39,246 nt of DNA, taken from NCBI GenBank assembly GCA_044227985.1, contig JBGAVT010000011.1, forward strand, positions 1 to 39,246, in the 5' to 3' direction. The stretch comes from CAZUNB01 sp044227985. GTDB lineage: Bacteria > Patescibacteriota > Saccharimonadia > Saccharimonadales > JAGPDM01. Every line of letters begins with the position of its first letter. Positions within the stretch are counted from its first letter, which is position 1. Under the pieces are notes generated by a model, which was not told the DNA's origin, did no database searches, and saw nothing but the letters and a program-made list of their open reading frames with translations. Made by a program: the position numbers and the translations under genes. Positions 25,142 through 31,669 of this stretch are shown here, piece after piece.

Positions 25142-25188
25142 CAAGCTTTAAATTAAGCTTGACGAAAAAATAATGGTTTGTGTATTAT
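25142..25188 (+). promoter_or_regulatory. Promoter of the lamin-tail gene with a dyad overlapping the -35
   Basis: TTGACG (25159-25164), an 18-bp spacer and TATTAT (25183-25188), then 6 nt to the ATG at 25195. A perfect inverted repeat, CAAGCTT (25142-25148) and AAGCTTG (25155-25161), overlaps the -35 by 3 nt and could be an operator. Confidence 0.55.
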
Positions 25189-25194
25189 GCAAAT

Positions 25195-26769
25195 ATGAGC
25201 GCTGTCCACAGGGTATTGGTTGCGATTTCTTTGGCTATTATTCTCATGTTCTCGTCGCTTTCATTGCCAAATAATGTCTTCGCTCAAGCATCGACTTGCT
25301 CAGTATCTCAGTCGAATATCAATTCCACTGTAGTGATATCAAAGTTGAAATCTGGTTCAACTGATGAATTCATAGAGATATATAACCGCACAGGACTAGA
25401 TATTTCTTTAGATGGCTGGAAGTTATCGTATTTTTCGGCAGCTAATAAATTAGGATTCAGTATTCCACTCAATTCAAATCTAATGCCTCGGAGCTATGCA
25501 TTGGCGACCAGTACTAATAATCCTCCAGTAGGATTGACTGGCGATTTTAGCTTCAGTGGCGGCATGGCAGAGACTGGGGGTCATGTCGCTATTATTGATA
25601 ATAATGGGGTGGAGATTGATAGACTCGGTTGGGGCTCTGCGGTTCAACCAGAGGGATTTATAGTTCCTAAAGTTCCAAGCATTCGTTCCCTCGAAAGATG
25701 TAGAGATGGCACGGGAGACCCTATAGATACAAATAATAATAGTCTTGATTTCTTTGAGAGTGATATAGCGGCGCGAGGCGGTGGATTGTATGAAGACGAA
25801 GTAAGTGAACCAGAGCAACCGCCAGAGCCACCAGCTGAAGTGGCAATTCTACCATTAGTAATCAATGAATTATTACCAAATCCGATTGTTCCACAGACTG
25901 ATGCTGAAGATGAGTTTGTCGAATTATTTAATCCAAATAATGAAGCGGTTAATTTAAAAAACTATAAATTAAAAACTAGTAGTGCATCAGCGGTAGTGCT
26001 GCCCGATGCATCTCTTGATCCTGGCGCATATGTAGTTTTTTTATCGAAGGATAAGATGGTTAGCCTGACAAATTCTGGCGGTACAGTAAAACTACTAAAT
26101 AAATCTGACAATGAGCTTTCTTCGGTTGATTATTTTGACGTCGAAGAAGGACAAAGTTATGCTCGATTCAGCGACGGTTGGAAGTGGACATTGGAACCAA
26201 CTCCAAATCTTGAAAATATCTTGAAGCTAGCTATTGGTGATGTGGATGTGCCAATAAAAGATGACAAGGAAACAAAAGATTGTCGTGACGATCAGTTTCG
26301 AAACCCCGAGACGAATCGCTGTAAATTAAAGAGTGCAGTTGGAGGTGATTTACAAGCTTGCGCTGCTGATCAATTTCGTAGTCTTGAGACTAATCGATGC
26401 AGAAAACTATCCAGCGCAAGCTCGACCCAGACACCGTGCAAGATAGGACAATTTAGAAACCCAGAAACAAATCGCTGCAAAAGCCTTGCATCAAGCAGTA
26501 CCGCACCCAAACCTTGTGAGACTGGACAAGAGCGAAATCCCGAGACAAAACGGTGTCGAAAAATTGCCAAAAGTGTCAGCTCTAGTGATCCATTCCGTCA
26601 GGTCGCGGTGACTGATCCGCTGAAAGACGCCAATTGGCCCGTCATTGGACTGATTGGAGGCACTACATTATTATATGGTTTATATGAGTCACGATATGAC
26701 GTTCGTAATCAATTCCAACGCGCCCGAGACTACTTTCGCTCTCGGCGTGAAACTGGGCGCGGCCCTTAA
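25195..26769 (+). CDS. Secreted, membrane-anchored surface protein with two lamin-tail domains and Cys repeats
   Basis: The 524-residue protein has a signal peptide (hydrophobic core followed by NNVFAQA). A first lamin-tail (LTD) domain follows (TVVISKLKSGSTDEFIEIYN, then DGWKLSYFSA), and a second LTD near residues 215-340 (VINELLPNPIVPQ, DEFVELFNPN, NLKNYKLKT). A stalk holds four exact 26-residue repeats of the form C-x12-C around QFRNPETNR. One membrane segment near the C-terminus (WPVIGLIGGTTLLYGLY) and an Arg-rich cytoplasmic tail end the protein. LTD domains occur in secreted bacterial nucleases and surface proteins and bind partners through an Ig-like fold; no nuclease domain is present here. 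GTG at 25180 lies upstream of the -10 and is rejected. It overlaps tsaE. Confidence 0.82.
   Translation: MSAVHRVLVAISLAIILMFSSLSLPNNVFAQASTCSVSQSNINSTVVISKLKSGSTDEFIEIYNRTGLDISLDGWKLSYFSAANKLGFSIPLNSNLMPRSYALATSTNNPPVGLTGDFSFSGGMAETGGHVAIIDNNGVEIDRLGWGSAVQPEGFIVPKVPSIRSLERCRDGTGDPIDTNNNSLDFFESDIAARGGGLYEDEVSEPEQPPEPPAEVAILPLVINELLPNPIVPQTDAEDEFVELFNPNNEAVNLKNYKLKTSSASAVVLPDASLDPGAYVVFLSKDKMVSLTNSGGTVKLLNKSDNELSSVDYFDVEEGQSYARFSDGWKWTLEPTPNLENILKLAIGDVDVPIKDDKETKDCRDDQFRNPETNRCKLKSAVGGDLQACAADQFRSLETNRCRKLSSASSTQTPCKIGQFRNPETNRCKSLASSSTAPKPCETGQERNPETKRCRKIAKSVSSSDPFRQVAVTDPLKDANWPVIGLIGGTTLLYGLYESRYDVRNQFQRARDYFRSRRETGRGP
26281..26556 (+). repeat. Four in-frame 78-bp tandem repeats encoding a Cys-flanked stalk
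   Basis: Cysteine codons open the units at 26281, 26359, 26437 and 26515, each exactly 78 nt apart. Each unit encodes C-x12-C around (Q)FRNPETNR and then a Ser/Ala-rich spacer. The fourth unit is followed directly by the pre-membrane linker. Confidence 0.9.
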
Positions 26770-27151
26770 ACCTTGCGATGTTATCGAATTGCATGGTGAT
26801 CTTGGTAGTGGAAAGACCCAACTTGTTAGGGGAATTGCCAAGGGTGCGAATAGCTCGGACGAAGTAAGTAGTCCGAGTTTTACTATTTCTAAAATTTATC
26901 AAACGCCTGATTTTGAGATTCATCATTATGATTTTCATCGGCTCGGCACCGAGCTGGGGATCTTAGAAGAAGAATTACAGCAATCGGTAGATTCAAGCGA
27001 TGTAGTTACGATTGTTGAGTGGCTTGATCTCAGTATAATAGCTCCCAACAGATTGACTATTGACTACACGACGACTGGAGAAAACAGTCGAAAGATTGAG
27101 TTTATAGCATTTGGTCAGCGGGCCAATCAAATTATGGAGCAAATTAAATGA
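26684..27151 (+). CDS. tsaE: tRNA threonylcarbamoyladenosine biosynthesis ATPase TsaE
   Basis: TsaE is the P-loop ATPase that works with TsaB and TsaD to make t6A at position 37 of ANN-decoding tRNAs. The core has Walker A ELHGDLGSGKTQLVRG, the SPSFTISKIY switch region and HYDFHRLG, all typical. Length is about 150 residues. The start is uncertain. ATG at 26684 (MSHDMTFV) or 26696 (MTFV) both lie inside the end of the upstream surface-protein gene in another frame, an overlap of 74-86 nt. No ribosome site is obvious at either. The stop overlaps tsaB by 4 nt. Confidence 0.9.
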   Translation: MSHDMTFVINSNAPETTFALGVKLGAALKPCDVIELHGDLGSGKTQLVRGIAKGANSSDEVSSPSFTISKIYQTPDFEIHHYDFHRLGTELGILEEELQQSVDSSDVVTIVEWLDLSIIAPNRLTIDYTTTGENSRKIEFIAFGQRANQIMEQIK

Positions 27152-27537
27152 TTTTGGCGATGAAAACTTCTTCAGACGATGCCGAGCTTTATCTTATTGA
27201 AGGTAATGAAGTTATCTATAGTGATAAATGGAGCTCAAAGCGACAGCTCGAACAAGATATCTTGATTCGAATAAAAAATAGTATACAAAAAACCGATAGA
27301 ACATGGCGCCATATTGATGGTCTAGTCATCTTCGCTGGACCTGGAAGCTTCACCGGTTTACGAATTGGCTTCGCTGTATTTAATGCGTTGGCTTTTTCGT
27401 TGACAATTCCTAATGTCTCGTCTGGTGGTGACACTTGGTTAGAAGATGGCATAAGTCAGCTCATACAGACAAAGGTACCTAGTATTCTTGTACCCGAGTA
27501 CGGCGGGCAACCGAATATCACTAAACCAAAAAAATAA
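27148..27537 (+). CDS. tsaB: TsaB-like protein, short form
   Basis: TsaB is an inactive ASKHA-fold partner of TsaD in t6A synthesis. This copy has only 129 residues against about 220-230 in most bacteria. It keeps the N-terminal ASKHA half with the signature FAGPGSFTGLRIG, then jumps to a short tail PEYGGQPNITKPKK. The N-terminal strand reads LAMKTSSDDAELYL, with Lys where the family usually has Asp. The gene is intact, with a 4-nt overlap with tsaE, so this looks like a reduced form rather than a pseudogene. The N-terminal lobe is the part that contacts TsaD, so function may be kept. Confidence 0.82.
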   Translation: MILAMKTSSDDAELYLIEGNEVIYSDKWSSKRQLEQDILIRIKNSIQKTDRTWRHIDGLVIFAGPGSFTGLRIGFAVFNALAFSLTIPNVSSGGDTWLEDGISQLIQTKVPSILVPEYGGQPNITKPKK

Positions 27538-27564
27538 GAAAATGGTACAGAAGCCTCTTATATT

Positions 27565-27727
27565 TGCTATACTAGAAGTCGTAAACGATATACCATCGTT
27601 TTAGTGCAATAAACCGAAATCAATCCTCAAAGACCGTACCGATCATCGAAAGAGCTGTTATTAATTTTCAGCTCAACAAAGTCATTGTTTCAGCACGTGT
27701 CCCAAGAGGTCTAAAAAAGGAGTATAT
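27565..27727 (+). promoter_or_regulatory. Promoter and long structured leader of rny
   Basis: TGCTATACT (hexamer 27568-27573) begins a leader of about 148 nt before the rny ATG at 27728. The leader starts with a hairpin, AAACGAT (27583-27589) with ATCGTTT (27595-27601). It has a second one, GAGCTG (27652-27657) with CAGCTC (27669-27674), and ends in AAGGAG. It is the longest leader in the window apart from the carbamoyltransferase operon. Confidence 0.5.
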
Positions 27728-29239
27728 ATGGAAATAGCAATAATTATTGCCGCCTTAGTTGGTGCTGGAGCTGGCGTAGCTGGTGGTCAAGTTATGGTCA
27801 AAAAGAAACACGGTGAAGCCGAAAAAAACGCTAATAAAGCTCTCGAAAAAGCCAAAAAAGAAGCTGAAGAAGTTTTGAGTAAGGCCAAGGCTGTAGCTCA
27901 GAAGTCTGTAGATGAGGCTCGGGAAGAAGAGAAATCTTTACGACGTGAATTAGCCGAGACCGAGAGACGTATTGTGAAGCGCGAAGAGTCGCTAGATGCA
28001 AAGTTGGATACAATCGACCAACGAAAAGAAAAACTAGATAAAGATGAAAAAGAAATAGAAGAGCTTAAAGATGCTATTGGAGAAATTCGAAAAAAACAGC
28101 TAGCTAATCTTGAGAAAATAGCGGGTCTTTCTAAAGCTGATGCAAAAGAGAAACTAATAAAAGCTACCGAAAAAGATGTTAAAAATGATTTAGTCGGACT
28201 AGTTGCCAAGCTTCAGACCGAGGCGAAGGATAACGCCGAAGATAATGCCAAGATGATATTACTAGAAAGTATGGAACGACTGGCTAGTGATGTCACCACA
28301 GAACGTACTGTTACATCTTTGCCGATGCCTGAAGACATGAAGGGAAGAATCATCGGTAAAGAAGGCCGAAATATTCAAGCAATTCAAAAATTAACGGGCG
28401 TAGATGTTCTCGTTGATGAAGCGCCAGGTATGGTTGTTCTGAGTTGTTTTGATCCAGTACGTCGTCAGGTCGCTCGAGTGGTGCTTGAAAAATTAATGAA
28501 GGACGGTCGTGTCCATCCAGGCCGTATTGAAGAAGTAGTTGAAAAAGCTCAGAATGAAATAGATAAAGAGCTCGATAAAGCTGCCGAAGAAGCAATGCGT
28601 GAAGTTGGCGTGCCGAATCTTCCAAAAGAAATGAAACAACTCTTAGGTGAACTAAAATTTCGAACAAGTTATGGTCAAAATGTTTTAAAACATAGTACTG
28701 AAATGGCCCATTTGGCAGGGATGTTGGCAAGTGAGCTCGGTCTTGACGTCCAGATAACAAAAACTGCGGCGTTGCTTCACGATATTGGAAAAGCCGTCAC
28801 TCATAAAATTGAAGGCAAGCACCATCACATTGGTGCTGAGTTGGCCGAAAAAGCTGGCATGAAACCGGAAATTGTTCACGCTATCAATGCTCACCATGAT
28901 GATGTCGAAGCTACTACTCCAGAAGCTATGGTAATTCGTGTAGTTGATGCAGTCAGTGCAGCTCGGCCGGGTGCTCGAAGTGCAAGTGCTGAAGATTTTG
29001 TTAAGCGCATGCAGGATCTTGAAAATGTTGCCAATGCCTTCCCTGGCATAGAGAAGACGTACGCTATTAGCGCTGGTCGAGAGATACGAGTCTTTGTCCG
29101 ACCAGAGAGTATCGATGATCTAGCATCAATACAGCTAGCTCGTGATATCGCCAATAAAATCGAAGCTACGATGAGCTATCCGGGTACGATTAAGGTGAAT
29201 ATAATTCGTGAAACTCGAGCTATAGAGTACGCAAAATAG
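27728..29239 (+). CDS. rny: Ribonuclease Y
   Basis: RNase Y is the membrane-anchored endoribonuclease that starts mRNA decay in many Gram-positive-type bacteria. The 503-residue product has the full domain order. It starts with an N-terminal membrane helix (IAIIIAALVGAGAGVAGG). A long Glu/Lys-rich coiled coil runs to about residue 190. A KH RNA-binding domain follows (MPEDMKGRIIGKEGRNIQAI), then an HD hydrolase domain with LLHDIGKAVTH and a conserved C-terminal region (YPGTIKVNIIRETRA). The start follows an AAGGAG site. The long, structured leader suggests control at the mRNA level. The ROK-like kinase gene follows after 13 nt. Confidence 0.97.
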   Translation: MEIAIIIAALVGAGAGVAGGQVMVKKKHGEAEKNANKALEKAKKEAEEVLSKAKAVAQKSVDEAREEEKSLRRELAETERRIVKREESLDAKLDTIDQRKEKLDKDEKEIEELKDAIGEIRKKQLANLEKIAGLSKADAKEKLIKATEKDVKNDLVGLVAKLQTEAKDNAEDNAKMILLESMERLASDVTTERTVTSLPMPEDMKGRIIGKEGRNIQAIQKLTGVDVLVDEAPGMVVLSCFDPVRRQVARVVLEKLMKDGRVHPGRIEEVVEKAQNEIDKELDKAAEEAMREVGVPNLPKEMKQLLGELKFRTSYGQNVLKHSTEMAHLAGMLASELGLDVQITKTAALLHDIGKAVTHKIEGKHHHIGAELAEKAGMKPEIVHAINAHHDDVEATTPEAMVIRVVDAVSAARPGARSASAEDFVKRMQDLENVANAFPGIEKTYAISAGREIRVFVRPESIDDLASIQLARDIANKIEATMSYPGTIKVNIIRETRAIEYAK

Positions 29240-29252
29240 AATAGGGGGGTGT

Positions 29253-30065
29253 ATGAAGAGCAAGGATTCGGTAATTGTCGTTGATGTTGGTGGCTCATGG
29301 GTGCGGTTTGCAAACTGTAGCCGTGATTATCAAATTTCAGATTTAGTACGTTTGAAAAAACCTGAAACTGTTGAAGAGTTTTCCAGACTCTTAGAGGATT
29401 ACCTCGACAAACATCCTTTTAAAGATGTCGTGATTGCCATTGCTGGGTTGACTGATGAGAAACGTCAGCTTGTGACGACTTCTCGTCGTGTCGCGTGGGG
29501 GAATGTTGCGTTTTCAAAATTTATTAATAGACAGAAGTATGAACTTCGATTGCATATCATTAATGATGCTCAGGCCGGTGCTTTTAGTGTTGCTGTACGA
29601 AATTTCCAGAAGATCGAGCGTTGGATTTATGTTGCGATCGGTACCAGTATAGGAATCGGTTATGTCGATACAAAAAATCCTGGTGTAATTGAAAATAGCG
29701 AAGCGGGTCACATGATGATTGGAGAAAAGAGCTGGGAACAGATAGCTGCTGGCCCTGCATTTCTTAAGCATTTTGACTGTAAGGCATCAGCAGCTAACCA
29801 AGAACAATGGCGCGAGTATGCTAATCTTTTCGCTCCAGGGCTATGGAATTCGGTAGCTATACTGCAACCTGAAATGGTCTTTATCGGTGGAGGAGTCGGC
29901 CAGTATCTGGGGCGTAGTGGCATCGACCAAATTGGAAAACTATTTGAAAACTGGAATTCAATTGCAGGGGATGTCGTTATCCAACCCAAAATACGAGTAG
30001 TTGCAAATGCGGATCAGGCAAATCTGCTGGGTGCTGGCCAAGCTTATTTTACAGCTATTAAATAG
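29253..30065 (+). CDS. ROK-family-like sugar kinase, short, no zinc motif
   Basis: The 270-residue protein has the ASKHA layout of ROK glucokinases. The phosphate-1 loop is VIVVDVGGSWVRFANC, the sugar-site segment is INDAQAGAFS, phosphate-2 is IYVAIGTSIGIGYVD, EAGHMMIG supplies the conserved Glu-His region, and MVFIGGGVGQYLG is the adenosine loop. The zinc-binding CxCGxxGCxE motif that follows the His in true ROK kinases is missing, and the protein is about 30-50 residues shorter than usual. A divergent glucokinase or another hexose/N-acetyl-sugar kinase is likely. A GGGGGG-rich ribosome site precedes the ATG. It probably shares the rny transcript. Confidence 0.78.
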   Translation: MKSKDSVIVVDVGGSWVRFANCSRDYQISDLVRLKKPETVEEFSRLLEDYLDKHPFKDVVIAIAGLTDEKRQLVTTSRRVAWGNVAFSKFINRQKYELRLHIINDAQAGAFSVAVRNFQKIERWIYVAIGTSIGIGYVDTKNPGVIENSEAGHMMIGEKSWEQIAAGPAFLKHFDCKASAANQEQWREYANLFAPGLWNSVAILQPEMVFIGGGVGQYLGRSGIDQIGKLFENWNSIAGDVVIQPKIRVVANADQANLLGAGQAYFTAIK

Positions 30066-30104
30066 TTATGTGGTATGACTCTGGTCTTTAGTGAATCTCT
30101 AGAG

Positions 30105-30110
30105 TATATT
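30105..30110 (+). promoter_or_regulatory. -10 element of the VIT-family gene, predicted leaderless
   Basis: TATATT (30105-30110) ends 6 nt before the ATG at 30117. The intervening AAGG is too close to the ATG to be a useful ribosome site. Confidence 0.45.
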
Positions 30111-30116
30111 TAAGGT

Positions 30117-30605
30117 ATGGACAAGACTAAAAAAGAGTACTTACAAAGCGCGATGTTCGGGTTTAACGATGCGCTGGTTTCAACAACTGGTGTTATCGTC
30201 GGAGTCAGTACAGGTACGAATAATAAGCAAGTTGTGATCTTGGCAGGCGTCGTTACGATTTTAGTAGAAGCGCTATCAATGGGTTCAGGCCAATATCTCA
30301 GCTCAAAGTCAGCTCACCAATTAGACAAAAGCGAATCATTTAGGGTGCCTGTTATCAGTGGAATAATTATGTTCGTCGCGTATTTTTTGGCAGGACTTGT
30401 TCCTTTGATACCAATTTTTGCATTCTCTATGGAGTATTCTCGTAATATTGCTATCGTTGCAGCTTTACTTGGGCTCCTTCTACTCGGTTACGTTAAGGGA
30501 AAAATCGTAGGAGTTTCGCCACTAAAAAGTGCTCTGGAAATATTCGTGATAGGTGGGATATCTACGGCAATCGGTATAATTGCTGGTAAAATATTCTCTG
30601 TTTAA
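30117..30605 (+). CDS. Short VIT1/CCC1-family membrane protein
   Basis: The 162-residue protein has five or so membrane helices. It shows the first-helix signature of vacuolar iron transporter family proteins (FGFNDALVSTTGVIVGVS) and the matching second block (LVEALSMGSGQYLSSKSA). Family members export Fe2+ or Mn2+. Most have about 220-240 residues and a cytoplasmic helical metal-binding insert after helix 2. Here that insert is missing: helix 3 follows almost directly (FRVPVISGIIMFVAYF). Transport of a divalent metal is possible but unproved. It sits between the rny operon and the attenuator-controlled operon. Confidence 0.78.
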   Translation: MDKTKKEYLQSAMFGFNDALVSTTGVIVGVSTGTNNKQVVILAGVVTILVEALSMGSGQYLSSKSAHQLDKSESFRVPVISGIIMFVAYFLAGLVPLIPIFAFSMEYSRNIAIVAALLGLLLLGYVKGKIVGVSPLKSALEIFVIGGISTAIGIIAGKIFSV

Positions 30606-30627
30606 TTGATGGCAAAACATATGCTTT

Positions 30628-30656
30628 TTGCAAAATTATATAATTAACGGTATGAT
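30628..30656 (+). promoter_or_regulatory. Promoter of the carbamoyltransferase leader operon
   Basis: TTGCAA (30628-30633), a 17-bp spacer and TATGAT (30651-30656), then 7 nt to the leader ATG at 30664. A perfect TATAAT (30639-30644) lies 7 nt before an in-frame ATG at 30652. Either choice makes a leaderless start for the same reading frame. Confidence 0.6.
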
Positions 30657-30663
30657 AATAAAT

Positions 30664-30732
30664 ATGAATTGTTATAAAACAACTACACGCCGTCGCGACA
30701 CTCGTATCTGCGAGTGTAGTATTGATGCATAA
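30664..30732 (+). CDS. Arginine-rich leader peptide of a transcription attenuator
   Basis: A 22-codon frame reads MNCYKTTTRRRDTRICECSIDA and stops at 30730-30732; an in-frame ATG at 30652 would add MIIN. Four of 22 codons are arginine, three of them in a row (CGC CGT CGC, 30688-30696). The peptide lies directly upstream of an ornithine carbamoyltransferase gene, so the codons match the pathway end product. The peptide has no expected function of its own. Its translation would decide which of two RNA hairpins forms downstream. It begins 7 nt after a -10 element, so translation would start on a leaderless transcript. Too short to be found by ordinary gene callers. Confidence 0.75.
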   Translation: MNCYKTTTRRRDTRICECSIDA

Positions 30733-30794
30733 TAAAATATACTGAAAATCCTCACAACTACCCTCGCTAAAAGATACACATAGCGAGGATTTTT
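30698..30794 (+). promoter_or_regulatory. Ribosome-mediated arginine attenuator (1:2, 2:3, 3:4 segments)
   Basis: Segment 1, ACACTCG (30698-30704), pairs perfectly with CGAGTGT (30711-30717). Segment 2, GCGAGTGTAGT (30710-30720), pairs at 10 of 11 positions with segment 3, ACTACCCTCGC (30757-30767). The end of segment 3, CCTCGCTA (30762-30769), pairs perfectly with segment 4, TAGCGAGG (30781-30788), and ATTTTT follows. With a ribosome stalled on the Arg codons at 30688-30696, segment 1 is covered, 2:3 forms and transcription continues. With fast translation or none, 3:4 terminates. A further complement, AAAATCCTC (30745-30753) with GAGGATTTT (30785-30793), could also compete with the terminator. 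Confidence 0.8.
30762..30794 (+). terminator. Attenuator terminator upstream of the carbamoyltransferase gene
   Basis: A perfect 8-bp stem, CCTCGCTA/TAGCGAGG, with an 11-nt loop is followed by ATTTTT. It lies 26 nt before the downstream ATG and so can only act as a conditional stop for that operon. Confidence 0.85.
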
Positions 30795-30820
30795 ATATTT
30801 AAATGTAAAAAAGGAAAAAA

Positions 30821-31669
30821 ATGCAGAACTATCTAGAGGTTAATGATTTATCGAAAGAAGAAATATTCACTATTTTGGAGCTTGCCCAAAAGCTTAAATA
30901 TGAGCTGAAAAATGATGGTAAGAATATACAGCAACCCTTGCAGGGCAAGACCATCGGCATGTTGTTTGAAAAACCTAGTTTACGAACAAGAATTAGTTTT
31001 GAGGTTGCTGTGAACCAGCTAAGTGGTCAAAGTATCTTTATGAAAAATGATGAGTTCGGATTAAGTAGTCGTGAACCGGTTAAAGATATTGCCAATGTAA
31101 TTGATAGTATGGTCGATCTGGTTGTAGCGAGAGTCTACTCGCATAATAACCTAATTGAGTTTGCTAAACACTCCAAGGTTTCATTAATAAATGCTCTATC
31201 TGATGTTGAACATCCATGCCAGGCGCTTTCAGATATGCTAACAATATCTGAAATTAAGAACCTAGAAGATGTAAAGATTTGTTATGTCGGCGACTGTCAT
31301 AATAATGTCGCGAACTCTTTACGTAGGATAGCTGCTTTACTTGGGGTAGAATTATCATTTGCAGGTCCAGGATATAGTAGGATTGAAGATGCAGTGCCCG
31401 GCAGCGATGTTGTCTATACAGATACTTGGGTGAGCATGGGCGATGAAACCGAGAAAGAAGCTTTGATTAAGAAATTCAGTGATTTTCAAGTTAATAGTAA
31501 CGTGATGTCTTTAGCAAAAGATGATGCAATTTTTATGCATGACATGCCAGCTTACCGTGGTTATGAAGGCAGCCAAGAAGTGATAGATGGGCCACAATCG
31601 GTTATTTATAAGCAGGCTGAAAACCGACTGCACGCTCAAAAAGCACTAATATCGTATTTAGTGCGATGA
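30821..31669 (+). CDS. argF: Ornithine carbamoyltransferase family protein
   Basis: The family transfers the carbamoyl group from carbamoyl phosphate to ornithine, giving citrulline for arginine synthesis, or the reverse in the deiminase pathway. The 282-residue protein keeps the carbamoyl-phosphate motif SLRTR (53-57), HPCQ (131-134) and DTWVSMG (201-207), which are ornithine-transcarbamylase marks. The catalytic HCLP motif is changed to HDMP (240-243, MHDMPAYRGYE), losing the Cys that contacts ornithine. It is slightly shorter than the usual 300-330 residues. AAGGA precedes the ATG. An arginine-codon attenuator upstream argues for a biosynthetic role, because expression would rise in arginine shortage. 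A related carbamoyltransferase with another amine substrate is possible. Confidence 0.88.
   Translation: MQNYLEVNDLSKEEIFTILELAQKLKYELKNDGKNIQQPLQGKTIGMLFEKPSLRTRISFEVAVNQLSGQSIFMKNDEFGLSSREPVKDIANVIDSMVDLVVARVYSHNNLIEFAKHSKVSLINALSDVEHPCQALSDMLTISEIKNLEDVKICYVGDCHNNVANSLRRIAALLGVELSFAGPGYSRIEDAVPGSDVVYTDTWVSMGDETEKEALIKKFSDFQVNSNVMSLAKDDAIFMHDMPAYRGYEGSQEVIDGPQSVIYKQAENRLHAQKALISYLVR

Noticed and set aside
27583..27602. Hairpin AAACGAT/ATCGTTT plus T-run as a terminator for tsaB
   Set aside because: It lies just after the likely rny transcription start, the stem is AT-rich and the T-run short; a 5' leader hairpin fits better.
30745..30753. AAAATCCTC as the main antiterminator arm
   Set aside because: It can pair with the terminator 3' arm and U-tract, but the 11-nt segment 2:3 pairing explains the ribosome dependence better. 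I keep this only as a secondary competitor.
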